NCBI GenBank assembly: GCA_902793685.1
Contig: CADBEN010000008.1
Location: 1 to 64,000, forward strand
DNA: 64,000 bases
Direction of reading: 5' to 3'
Source of the DNA: an uncultured Lachnospiraceae bacterium
GTDB lineage: Bacteria > Bacillota > Clostridia > Lachnospirales > Lachnospiraceae
Numbering within the stretch: position 1 is the stretch's first letter; every line of letters starts with the position of its first letter. The position numbers were made by a program, and so were the translations under genes. The notes under the pieces were generated by a model that was given only the letters and a program-made list of their open reading frames with translations, was not told where the DNA came from and made no database searches. Positions 8,519 through 16,867 of the stretch are shown here, piece by piece.

Positions 8519-11500
8519 GCTGATCACGGCAGCGCTGCTTTCCGGCTGCCTTGCCATTCTTGGAATCTCTGCTGCTGAAGCGGCAGACACTGTATTTCAG
8601 ATTAATTCCGCGGAAGATCTGCAGCGTCTTTCCGAAAACTGCAGGACCAACACCTGGTCCGACGGAGTGACGGTGGAGCTGAACACGGATCTGGACCTCC
8701 TGAACGGACCGTACGTTGGAAGCATTGCGTATTTTAACGGGACCTTCCACGGGAATTCCCATAAGATCGTGAACCTGGAGGGACAGCGCCCGCTGTTCCA
8801 GACCATTGGTCCGGAGGGCCGGGTCAGTGACCTCAGGCTTTCCGCAACCATCGATTCGACCCGGGACAATACGGCGGCCCTTGTGTCGGAAAATAACGGC
8901 ACGCTGGAGAAAATCACCGTGGACGGACTGGTCACAGGCAAGTCGACGGCAGGACTCCTTTCCGCAGTCAATAACGGAATCATTTCCACCTGTGAAGTGA
9001 CCGGAGTACTTACGGGAGACAACTCTGTCGGCAGTATTGCCGGCAAGAACCAGGGCTACATCGATTCCTGCGTGAACCGTGCTTATATCAATACCAACGT
9101 GGATGATTCCAATGTCGGGATCGACGAGATCCGGGACATCATGGAAAACATCCTGCTGACAAAAACCATCAACAATGTGGAAAACCTGAGGACCAGGATC
9201 GACGTCGGCGGGATCGCGGGATTCAACATGAACGGCGGCACCGTCATCAACTGCACCAATGAAGGGATCGTCGGTTACCCGCACAACGGCTTCAACACCG
9301 GCGGCATCTGCGGAAGATCCGGCGGTGTGGTGGAAAACTGCGTGAACAGCGGAAATGTTTACGGCAGGAGAGGAACCGGCGGAATAGTGGGAAAACAGCA
9401 GCCGGAGATCAACCTGGACTTCTCTCAGGACGTGCTTTCTTCCATGTCGGATGAGATGGAAGGGATCAACAGTCTGATCACCGACACACTGAACACTACG
9501 GAAAACATCAGCGAGAGTACCTACAACAGGCTGTCCGGACTTTCCAGGTCCATGACGGACGTGAAGAATTCCACCAATGTGATCTACAATGCCTCCCTGG
9601 ACCGCTTTGATGAGGTCGCGGATGAAGTCAATTCCACAACAGACACCCTCGTCGGCGCGGCGGAAGACATTGCGGCGGATACGGAGGGTCTGGATGAAAG
9701 CTTTGACGATCTGAGCAGAATGACCCGCCAGATCGACGATGCAGCGGATGATATGACCGAGGCCTTCGGGCTGACCGCGGAAGAGCGGGGCAGACTCATT
9801 TCCCTGAATGAACAGCTGAAGAGCGACATGAATACGACCCTTCCCTTTACTCAGGAGGTCGAGAATAACCTGCTGCCCCAGGTCCCGGAGGAACGGCGCG
9901 CCCGAATCTCCCAGGGACTTGCCGGGATCAACAGGATGGCCGGGGACATCCGGGCCATGCGTACCATGCTTTTCGGTCTCCGGAATACCCGGGACCGGAT
10001 CGCGGACGGCTCTGTCGGAGTCGAAGCGAACCAGAGGGAAAAAGCCCTGAGCGCCGGCGTCAGCGGAGTTCTGGACTCTCTGGGCGATCTGGACGATGCG
10101 CTTTCCGAGTTTTCTTCCTTCGCGTCAAGCCTCGGAGGCACCATTTCCGGAGCGGCAGGCAGCATCGATATCAATCTTAAGGCGAATGAGACTGTCCGGA
10201 ACGCCGGCAATGATATCTATGCGGGACTGGACAGCATCTCCGGACAGCTGGACAGCATGAATGCCGGCGCCAGAGAGGACAGCCTGGAGGTCATCAGGAA
10301 CCTGAATGAGATCAACAGCCGGTTCTCGCGGCTGACAGATCTCATGAAGAATGAACGGGACCGCCTGAATGACATCGCGGACAACGGCGGCATCTTTGTG
10401 GATACCTCCACCGATGTGAACTCGGCTTCCCGGATCGTTTCCTGCCGGAACATGGCGGACATTTCCGGCGATTCCCTGACCGGCGGCATCGCCGGGACCA
10501 TCGGAGTGGAATACGACCTTGACCCGGATGAAGACATTCTGCGCACCAACAGCAGATCTCTGGATTATTCCTTCGGCGTGTCTGCAGCCATCTTTGATTC
10601 CGTCAACGCCGGCGGCGTGTCTGCCAGGGCCAACCATGCAGGCGGCATCACCGGAAAGGCGGATCTGGGATATCTCAAAATGAACACCAATGAGGGCGAT
10701 GTTACCTCTGAAGACGGCTACTTTATCGGCGGCATCGCGGGATATTCCGAGGCGAGTCTGGAAGGTAATACCGCACGATGCCGGGTCACCGGAAAGAAGA
10801 ACACCGGTGGCATCTGCGGCTACGGCAAGGAGCTGTGGGACAACCGGGCAGTGGTGACAGTTCTGGGAACGGAAGAGTACGCCGGCACCATCGCAGGAAA
10901 CGTGGATTCCCTGGATCCGGAGAACCTCAGAAACAATCTGTATTATTCCGGTAATTACGGAGCGGTCGATGACATCGACTACGCCGGAATGGCAGAGAAG
11001 GCGGAGACGCCGCTGGATACGGTCCTTGTAAAGTTCCTGGTGAACGGTCACCTCGCCGGACTGGAGGAAGTGAAGGCCGGTACCGTCCTGAAGGATATTC
11101 CGCATCCGGAAGCGGAGGAGCGGGAAGGCTTTTATCTCCGGTGGGATACGGATCCGGAGACTGTCATAAGCGAGGACACGGTCGTTGATTCCGTCTACAG
11201 TCTGCCTGTGGCTTCCCTGTCTTCACAGGAGACGGAGGCCGGCACGAACAAGCCGCTGGTGATCGTGGACGGACAGTTCCGGGAGGAGGATGTTCTCACC
11301 TGCCGGAGAGAGGGCGAAGGTCATTATTTCGTGACCATCCCGGATGATGGTCTCGCGGAACGCCAGGTCCGTGTGCTGAAGCCCGTAATGCTGAACAGGG
11401 TGACCCGTAAGCCGCTCTCCGCGAAGACCAGGATCGCTGTCAACGGCGCGGAAGCCGGGACAGAGACCTTCGGAGATTATCTCATCTTCAGAACCGGAGC

Positions 11501-11693
11501 CAGGGAGCTTGAAATCGTCGTGACCCAGGAGGAGCCCCTGATCCGGAGGATCGCGGCTCCGGCGGCCGCGGTGCTTACGATACTGGTGCTTCTGATCATC
11601 ACAGCTGTCGTGAAAAAGCGGAAGAGGCTGTCAAGGCCCGAAAAGGCAGAGCAGACAGGACCTTCCGCAGGTGCAGGGAAGGAGGATTCCTGA
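8502..11693 (+). CDS. Membrane-anchored secreted protein with GLUG-type repeats and a coiled-coil core
   Basis: The protein has 1063 residues. The ATG at 8502 is chosen because it is followed at once by a signal peptide (KRISKLITAALL...SAAEAA); it lies inside the end of the MMPL gene. Residues about 90-300 hold Gly-rich GLUG-like repeats (…GGIAGFNMNGGTVINC, GGICGRSGGVVENC). Residues about 310-640 are rich in Asp/Asn/Ser heptads and predicted coiled coil. More GLUG repeats follow, then a beta-rich region, one membrane helix (about 1010-1035) and a basic cytoplasmic tail. There is no LPxTG motif. It is probably an exported partner or receptor-like subunit for the MMPL exporter; I know of no defined function. 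Confidence 0.8.
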   Translation: MKRISKLITAALLSGCLAILGISAAEAADTVFQINSAEDLQRLSENCRTNTWSDGVTVELNTDLDLLNGPYVGSIAYFNGTFHGNSHKIVNLEGQRPLFQTIGPEGRVSDLRLSATIDSTRDNTAALVSENNGTLEKITVDGLVTGKSTAGLLSAVNNGIISTCEVTGVLTGDNSVGSIAGKNQGYIDSCVNRAYINTNVDDSNVGIDEIRDIMENILLTKTINNVENLRTRIDVGGIAGFNMNGGTVINCTNEGIVGYPHNGFNTGGICGRSGGVVENCVNSGNVYGRRGTGGIVGKQQPEINLDFSQDVLSSMSDEMEGINSLITDTLNTTENISESTYNRLSGLSRSMTDVKNSTNVIYNASLDRFDEVADEVNSTTDTLVGAAEDIAADTEGLDESFDDLSRMTRQIDDAADDMTEAFGLTAEERGRLISLNEQLKSDMNTTLPFTQEVENNLLPQVPEERRARISQGLAGINRMAGDIRAMRTMLFGLRNTRDRIADGSVGVEANQREKALSAGVSGVLDSLGDLDDALSEFSSFASSLGGTISGAAGSIDINLKANETVRNAGNDIYAGLDSISGQLDSMNAGAREDSLEVIRNLNEINSRFSRLTDLMKNERDRLNDIADNGGIFVDTSTDVNSASRIVSCRNMADISGDSLTGGIAGTIGVEYDLDPDEDILRTNSRSLDYSFGVSAAIFDSVNAGGVSARANHAGGITGKADLGYLKMNTNEGDVTSEDGYFIGGIAGYSEASLEGNTARCRVTGKKNTGGICGYGKELWDNRAVVTVLGTEEYAGTIAGNVDSLDPENLRNNLYYSGNYGAVDDIDYAGMAEKAETPLDTVLVKFLVNGHLAGLEEVKAGTVLKDIPHPEAEEREGFYLRWDTDPETVISEDTVVDSVYSLPVASLSSQETEAGTNKPLVIVDGQFREEDVLTCRREGEGHYFVTIPDDGLAERQVRVLKPVMLNRVTRKPLSAKTRIAVNGAEAGTETFGDYLIFRTGARELEIVVTQEEPLIRRIAAPAAAVLTILVLLIITAVVKKRKRLSRPEKAEQTGPSAGAGKEDS

Positions 11694-11694
11694 A

Positions 11695-12000
11695 ATGGTA
11701 AAACACATCAATTTATGGAAGTACAGAGAAGAGCTCACGGAGGAGCAGAAGGCAGCAGTCCGTCAGGGCATGAAGGAGGCCTTTGAGGCGCTTCCGGGGA
11801 AGATTCCCGGCATGGTGTCCTGCGTGATCCGCACGGAGCTGGGACCGAAGTCCAACGCGGACTGCATGATGGAGTGCACCTTCGAAAGTATGGAAGCACT
11901 GGAAGCCTACCGCGGGAATCCGCTCCACATGGAGATCGCGGTCAGCAAAGTAAGACCCTATACCATTGACCGCCTGGGTGTGGATTACGAAGAGCAGTAA
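11695..12000 (+). CDS. Dabb (stress-responsive A/B barrel) domain protein
   Basis: The protein has 101 residues. It opens MVKHINLWK, the hallmark of Dabb proteins, and ends with a VRPYTIDRLGVDY-type strand. These small ferredoxin-like alpha/beta-barrel proteins usually form dimers; some bind or cyclise polyketide-like substrates, most have no known reaction. The start at 11695 has GGAAGGAGG upstream; an in-frame ATG at 11671 lies inside the preceding gene and lacks such a site. It begins one base after the preceding stop and is probably cotranscribed. Confidence 0.85.
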   Translation: MVKHINLWKYREELTEEQKAAVRQGMKEAFEALPGKIPGMVSCVIRTELGPKSNADCMMECTFESMEALEAYRGNPLHMEIAVSKVRPYTIDRLGVDYEEQ

Positions 12001-12013
12001 GAAGGATGCAGTT

Positions 12014-12302
12014 ATGGACGAAACATTTCGCAGCATGTACCAGCAATATCTGAAAGACGAATCCAGGACCACCGGATACGCGGAATCCATCTCTTTTCCC
12101 GGGACGGAGGACGAGGTCCGGGCGGACCTGAAAGAATACTGCGGCCGGGGGATCCCGGTCACCGTCCAGGGCGCCAGGACCGGACTTACCGGCGGATGCG
12201 TGCCCTTTGGCGGACATATCCTGAACACCTCCGGCCTCGACCGCATTCTCGGTCTTACGAGAGCGGCGGACGGAAGCTTCCTGATCCGTCTGGAGCCCGG
12301 CA
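12014..12302 (+). pseudogene. 5' remnant of an FAD-linked oxidase (GlcD-like)
   Basis: About 96 residues match the start of the FAD-binding PCMH domain of D-lactate/glycolate-type oxidases, including the FAD-loop GARTGLTGG and the segment ending RLEPGI. The homology stops abruptly near 12302. The frame then runs through unrelated codons to a stop at 12377-12379, giving a 121-residue chimera. The family is normally about 460 residues, so roughly four fifths is missing. The breakpoint joins directly to a SpoIIE-type phosphatase remnant, which implies a deletion. An AAGGA ribosome site remains, so the fragment may still be translated. Confidence 0.8.
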
Positions 12303-13076
12303 TTTACTGCCGAGAAGGAAAGGCTGGGCGCGGAACTGTCCCTTGCCAGCAACATTCAGGAGAAGGCTCTGCCGAATAAATTCCCGGCCTTCCCTGACCG
12401 GACGGAGTTTGATATTTACGCATCCATGACGCCGGCCAAAGAGGTCGGAGGCGATTTCTACAATTTTTTCCTAATCGATCATGATCATCTGCTCATGCTG
12501 ATCGGCGACGTCTCCGGCAAGGGAATCCCGGCTGCCCTGTTCATGATGCAGAACAATATCATTCTGAGCGACCGGGCCCGGATGGGAGGAACGCCTGCGG
12601 AGATCCTGGAGTTCGCGAATAAACGGATCTGTGAACAGGACCAGTCGGACATGTTCGTCACGCTCTGGGCGGGGATCCTGGACCTTTCCACCGGCAGGCT
12701 CATATTCGCTAACGCCGGGCATGAGGATCCCGCAGTTTACCGTAGGAACGGATCCTTTGAACTATACAGGACAAAGCACGGCCTGGTCTGCGGTGCGATG
12801 CCGGATATCAGGTACAGAGATTTCGAACTGCAGATGGAGCCGGGCAGCAAGCTGTTTATCTATACGGACGGCGTGCCGGAGGCATCCGACAAGGATTTCA
12901 ACATGTTTATGTACAAGCGGATGCTGGAATCGCTGAACAGGGATAAAGAAGGAACTCCGGAAGAAATTCTGGAGGGCGTCCGCAGGAGTGTGAAAGAATT
13001 TGTGGGAGATTCCCCACAGTTTGATGATCTGACCATGCTCTGCGTGGAATACCGCGGCGCAGAGATAAAAAACTGA
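12303..13076 (+). pseudogene. 3' remnant of a SpoIIE/RsbU-type PP2C phosphatase
   Basis: From 12303 the frame reads FTAEKERLGAELSLASNIQ and continues through the whole PP2C domain (GGDFYNFF, GDVSGKGIPAALFM, ANAGHEDP, YTDGVPEA, FDDLTML). It aligns along its length with the intact paralogue at 13120-14751 from that protein's post-HAMP linker onward; the sensor, membrane helices and HAMP are lost. The first in-frame ATG (12426) falls inside the catalytic domain's first strand. If translated from there (216 residues) it could give a free but probably damaged phosphatase. The 5' boundary is the deletion junction. Confidence 0.8.
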
Positions 13077-13119
13077 TCCCGGGCCGGATACATCGGCTCA
13101 GCGTCACGGGGGACAGGAT

Positions 13120-14751
13120 ATGACTATGATAAAAAGAATCAAGTCCAGCATGGCGGCCAGCCTCATTGCCACCATCGTACTGGCGCTGCTTCTGCTGGGA
13201 ATCATCATCAGCAGCTTTGGCTTCTGGGGCCATTTCCGCAGTTTCCGCAATGAGTACACGAATACGGCCTACCATATTGCAAATACGGCGGCAGTCATGG
13301 TGAACGGCGATCATATCGATGCATATCTGGCGGGGGAGGAGACCGAAGAGTATCAGGACTCCAAAAAGTATCTGGACATTTTCTGCCAGCGTATGGGAGT
13401 ATCGCTGATCTATGTTATCAAAGTGGACACGCAGGACTACCAGAGCTTCGAATCCGTTTTCAACAGCGTCAACAACAGCGTGGACGATTCCGGCTATACG
13501 GAGTGGCCTCTCGGACATCGGAGAAAGACCACAAATGAAGAATACCGGAAGATCTATCAGGACCTTTACGAGAACAAAGAAGCATTCGGGACAGTCTACC
13601 GTCCGAACCCGGACGACGGAGCACATCCGCACATGACTACCCTGGTGCCGGTCCGGAATTCTGCCGGAGAAGTGACCGCGCTGCTCTGCGTTCAGAGGCC
13701 CATCCGTGAGATCCGCCGGCTCATCCGTCCCTATCTGGTAACGATTGTTTTCATTACGCTGGTCTTATCCCTGTTTAGTTCCTGGTTTGTCGTACGGTTT
13801 CTCAGAAAGCAGATCATCACACCGGTCAGGAAGATCTCTGACGAGGCTGCCCGCTTTGCGGAAGAGAGCAGGATCGGGACCCCGCTCGGCACCATCAGCC
13901 CTTACCGGGAGATCACGGGGCTGGCGGAATCCATCGATAAGATGGAGGCGGACATGGTAGCCTATATCGACAACCTGACTGCCGCCACAGCAGAACGGGA
14001 AAGAATCGAAACGGAGCTCGCCTTCGCAAGTTCGATCCAGGAAAACGCGCTGCCGAATGAGTTTCCCGCTTTCCCCGGGCGGAAGGATTTTGATATCTAC
14101 GCCTCCATGACACCGGCGAAAGCAGTCGGCGGCGACTTTTACAATTTCTTCCTGACCGATGAAGACCACCTGGTGCTGATGATCGGCGACGTCTCCGGGA
14201 AGGGGGTTCCTGCTGCGCTTTTCATGATGGAGAACAGCATTCTGCTGAGAGAGAGGGCGAAATCGGGAGGAACGCCCGCCGAGATCCTGGAATCCGTGAA
14301 TGAATATGTCTGCGGTCATAACAAGACGGATATGTTCTTTACTCTGTGGATGGGGATCCTGGATCTTTCCACAGGAGTGGTCACCTTCGCGAACGCGGGA
14401 CATGAAGATGCTGCGGTCTGCAGGAAAGGCAGCGGGTTTGAACTGTTCCGGACAAAGCATGGCTTTGTCTGCGGCGGCATGTCGGGAGTCAGGTACCGGA
14501 ATTCAGAGCTGAAGCTGGAAAAGGGAGACAAGCTGTTCCTCTTTACAGACGGCGTCCCGGAAGCGACGGACGGGAACAACCGGATGTTTGCCGAAAAGAG
14601 AATGCTTGACGCCCTGAATGAGCATCAGGATGGGACGCCCCAGGAGATCCTGGAAGGAGTTTACCGAAACGTTCAGCATTTCGTGGGGGATGCCCCGCAG
14701 TTTGACGACCTGACCATGCTGGGGCTGGAATATCGGGGGAAGGAAGAATGA
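13120..14751 (+). CDS. Membrane sensor with SpoIIE-type PP2C serine phosphatase domain
   Basis: The protein has 543 residues: a helix at about 11-33, an extracytoplasmic sensor of about 170 residues, a second helix at about 207-228, a HAMP-like linker, then a PP2C/SpoIIE domain from about 320 to the end. Metal-binding aspartates are visible in GGDFYNFF, GDVSGKG, TDGVPEA and FDDLTML. Such RsbU/SpoIIE phosphatases dephosphorylate anti-sigma-factor antagonists in partner-switching pathways; no anti-sigma or antagonist gene is nearby. It follows its own truncated paralogue and overlaps the next gene by 4 bases. Confidence 0.9.
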   Translation: MTMIKRIKSSMAASLIATIVLALLLLGIIISSFGFWGHFRSFRNEYTNTAYHIANTAAVMVNGDHIDAYLAGEETEEYQDSKKYLDIFCQRMGVSLIYVIKVDTQDYQSFESVFNSVNNSVDDSGYTEWPLGHRRKTTNEEYRKIYQDLYENKEAFGTVYRPNPDDGAHPHMTTLVPVRNSAGEVTALLCVQRPIREIRRLIRPYLVTIVFITLVLSLFSSWFVVRFLRKQIITPVRKISDEAARFAEESRIGTPLGTISPYREITGLAESIDKMEADMVAYIDNLTAATAERERIETELAFASSIQENALPNEFPAFPGRKDFDIYASMTPAKAVGGDFYNFFLTDEDHLVLMIGDVSGKGVPAALFMMENSILLRERAKSGGTPAEILESVNEYVCGHNKTDMFFTLWMGILDLSTGVVTFANAGHEDAAVCRKGSGFELFRTKHGFVCGGMSGVRYRNSELKLEKGDKLFLFTDGVPEATDGNNRMFAEKRMLDALNEHQDGTPQEILEGVYRNVQHFVGDAPQFDDLTMLGLEYRGKEE

Positions 14752-15554
14752 GGCGGATCATCAGAGGGGTTCTTGCGGCAGTTGTCCTGATCTTCTGCTT
14801 CTGTGCCGTTGGCATGACGGGCAGAGACAGCGGGACAACGGAATCCCGGGAAGAGGAGGCAGTTCCGGAGAGCCGGGAAACAGAAGCAGAAACAGCCCCG
14901 GAGAGCCGGAGGGCGGAAGAGGAAACAATGGATACGGAAAACGCGTTTTACAGTACGGAGATCACGGATGAATTGATGGAGCGGATGCGCGGGAAATCCT
15001 GGAAGGACAGCTGCACGCTTCCGCGGGAGGACCTGAGATATCTGCACCTGCTGCACCGGGATCTGGAAGGAGAGATCCGGGAAGGTGAGATGGTCTGCAA
15101 TGTCCATATCGCGGACACGCTCCTCTCGATCTTCCGGGAGCTGTACGAAGCAGGCTATCCCATCGAAAAGATCTGCCTGGTGGATGAATATGATGCTGAG
15201 GATGAGCGGTCCATGGCGGACAACAATTCCTCCTGCTTTAATTTCCGCTTCGTCTCCTATACGAAAAAGGTCTCAAAGCACGGCCTGGGGATGGCGGTGG
15301 ACATCAACCCGCTTTACAATCCCTACGTGAAGACCGTCAGCGGACGCCTGAACATTGAGCCTGCCAATGGCAGTCCTTACGTCGACCGGACCGGAGAGTT
15401 CCCCTGTAAGATCGACGAAAACGATCTTTGTTACAAAGCTTTTACATCCCGCGGGTTTTCGTGGGGCGGAAGCTGGAGGAACTCTAAGGACTATCAGCAC
15501 TTCGAGGTCCCGACAGAAGTAATCCGTACCTGGTATCCGGACTACGGGACCTGA
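14748..15554 (+). CDS. M15-family peptidoglycan peptidase (VanY/CwlK-like)
   Basis: The protein has 268 residues. After an N-terminal signal or anchor helix comes an acidic linker rich in Glu, Ser and Arg, then the M15 domain. Zinc-site motifs are SKHGLGMAVDINP (His and Asp ligands) and DYQHFE (catalytic Glu region and His ligand). This pattern fits the D-Ala-D-Ala carboxypeptidase / L-alanyl-D-glutamate endopeptidase group acting on cell-wall peptides outside the membrane. Its ATG overlaps the phosphatase stop (ATGA), so the two are cotranslated; the functional link is unknown. Confidence 0.85.
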   Translation: MRRIIRGVLAAVVLIFCFCAVGMTGRDSGTTESREEEAVPESRETEAETAPESRRAEEETMDTENAFYSTEITDELMERMRGKSWKDSCTLPREDLRYLHLLHRDLEGEIREGEMVCNVHIADTLLSIFRELYEAGYPIEKICLVDEYDAEDERSMADNNSSCFNFRFVSYTKKVSKHGLGMAVDINPLYNPYVKTVSGRLNIEPANGSPYVDRTGEFPCKIDENDLCYKAFTSRGFSWGGSWRNSKDYQHFEVPTEVIRTWYPDYGT

Positions 15555-15558
15555 GATA

Positions 15559-16353
15559 TCACCGGTGCTTCAGCCGGCAGATCAGCTGGGTCATGGTGCC
15601 CATGGGACAGAAGCTGCACCAGGTGCGGGGACGGTACAGCGCCATGACGATGAGTCCGATCAGGGTGGAGGTCAGCATGATGCTGTAGAACCCGAAACTG
15701 TACTGCGCGATCCAGTCCGGCACCAGGCCGGGAGTATAGGCGAAGCTCCACGGCACCCGGAAGGTCCAGAAGAGTTTGACGGCCTGCCGGAGGGAAGCGG
15801 CGCCGGAAAAGACCAGCCAGGTCTGGAAGAGCATGTTCCCGAACATGGTCAGGAAGAAGATCAGGAAGCCATAGCGGAAGGCTTTGGAGGAGATCCACCC
15901 GGGGGCGGGTCTGTTCCGGGACAGCTTTTTCTTTTCGCCGAGGACGGTGAGCAGCTGGCCCCGGCCGCAAAGATTATTGCAGAACCATTTGTCCCCGCCG
16001 AAGAGGGCGATGAGGATGGGGACCATAAAATCGATCATACCGAGCCAGGCGAAGACGATGTTGAAAAAGCCCAGGGCAAAGTAGATGATGGTCCAGATCC
16101 AGAGATAATCATACCACCGGCGCGGGCGTTTTGTTCCGGCCTTCACGGAGGGAACGGGCTCCGGACGGTCCAGGATCCGGATGCAGTCTGCGGGACAGAT
16201 CTTTGCGCATTTCCCGCAGCCCACACAGAGCTCCGGGTCTGCGAAAGCGTGGATCCCGTTTTTTACCGAAAGCGCGCCCTTCGGACATTCCTTTACGCAG
16301 GCGCCGCAGGACACACAGCGCCGTTCATCCACCATTGCAATTCGTTTGATCAT
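15559..16353 (-). CDS. Membrane polyferredoxin (NapH-like, 4Fe-4S)
   Basis: The protein has 264 residues. Two N-terminal 4Fe-4S clusters (CVSCGACVKECP and CVGCGKCAKICP, residues about 13-55) precede about four membrane helices. The cysteine pairs CNNLCGRGQL and CSFCPMGTMTQL lie in membrane-proximal loops, as in NapH/CcoG-type ferredoxins. It probably carries electrons between a cytoplasmic donor and a membrane or periplasmic acceptor. The ATG at 16353 is preferred over an in-frame ATG nine codons upstream because GGAAGGA sits 9 bases before it. No partner redox enzyme is adjacent. It is convergent with the M15 peptidase gene. Confidence 0.85.
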   Translation of the reverse strand: MIKRIAMVDERRCVSCGACVKECPKGALSVKNGIHAFADPELCVGCGKCAKICPADCIRILDRPEPVPSVKAGTKRPRRWYDYLWIWTIIYFALGFFNIVFAWLGMIDFMVPILIALFGGDKWFCNNLCGRGQLLTVLGEKKKLSRNRPAPGWISSKAFRYGFLIFFLTMFGNMLFQTWLVFSGAASLRQAVKLFWTFRVPWSFAYTPGLVPDWIAQYSFGFYSIMLTSTLIGLIVMALYRPRTWCSFCPMGTMTQLICRLKHR

Positions 16354-16431
16354 TTTCTTATTCCTTCCCGCGCCTGGCAATACAGAGACCGTCTGATATG
16401 TTAAGTATACACGGATTCTTCTGAAAAGTCC

Positions 16432-16460
16432 TTGACGCTGGCAGTCTGGCGTGATAAATT
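16432..16460 (+). promoter_or_regulatory. Sigma-A promoter for a candidate small RNA
   Basis: TTGACG (16432-16437), exactly 17 bases, then TAAATT (16455-16460). The predicted start near 16467 is just upstream of a compact fold with a terminator. A perfect 14-base palindrome GGTCTGATCAGACC (16481-16494) lies in the initially transcribed region. Confidence 0.6.
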
Positions 16461-16466
16461 AATCTT

Positions 16467-16571
16467 CCAAAATTGAATCTGGTCTGATCAGACCGATGCA
16501 TAACAGATGACTACGGATGATGCTCCTGGGAGGAGTGTATCCAAAAATATCTGTCACGCATCGGTTTTTTT
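16467..16571 (+). ncRNA. Candidate structured small RNA or riboswitch-terminator of about 105 nt
   Basis: Nested helices are visible: ACCGATGC (16492-16499) with GCATCGGT (16558-16565), ACAGAT (16503-16508) with ATCTGT (16549-16554), GGAT (16515-16518) with ATCC (16539-16542), and CTCCT/AGGAG (16523-16535) closing a GGG loop. The outer helix is followed at once by seven T residues, so the fold is also an intrinsic terminator. No open frame of note lies within it. It matches no RNA family I can name. It could act in trans, or as an attenuator for the AAA+ gene 300 bases downstream. Confidence 0.5.
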
Positions 16572-16573
16572 GT

Positions 16574-16867
16574 GCTGCAAAAGCCCTGCAGGTACATTGA
16601 CAATTTCATCCGCAGATCCCTCCGGCAGCCGGCCCGGGGAAGCAGCGCCACGACCCGCGAAAGCGGCGAGCGTGCCAAGGGAAATACCGGGGGGAGACAT
16701 GCGGGCGCGGACACAGCTTCGGAAATCTACAGGAGGCGGAGAAGGGAGGAGACATACAGAAGCATCAGAAACAGTAAGGCCTGAGAAACAGAAGGAGACT
16801 CAGAAACAGAAGAAGGGGAAGAACCCGCAGAACGAGAGTGCGGATCAAAGAAAGGGAGGAATGGCAT
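16574..16867 (+). other. Intergenic stretch with no recognised gene
   Basis: Between the small-RNA terminator and the AAA+ gene. The last 150 bases are purine-rich with imperfect CAGAAACAGAAG-type repeats. Short open frames here have no ribosome site or recognisable protein. No convincing promoter for the downstream gene is visible. Confidence 0.5.
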
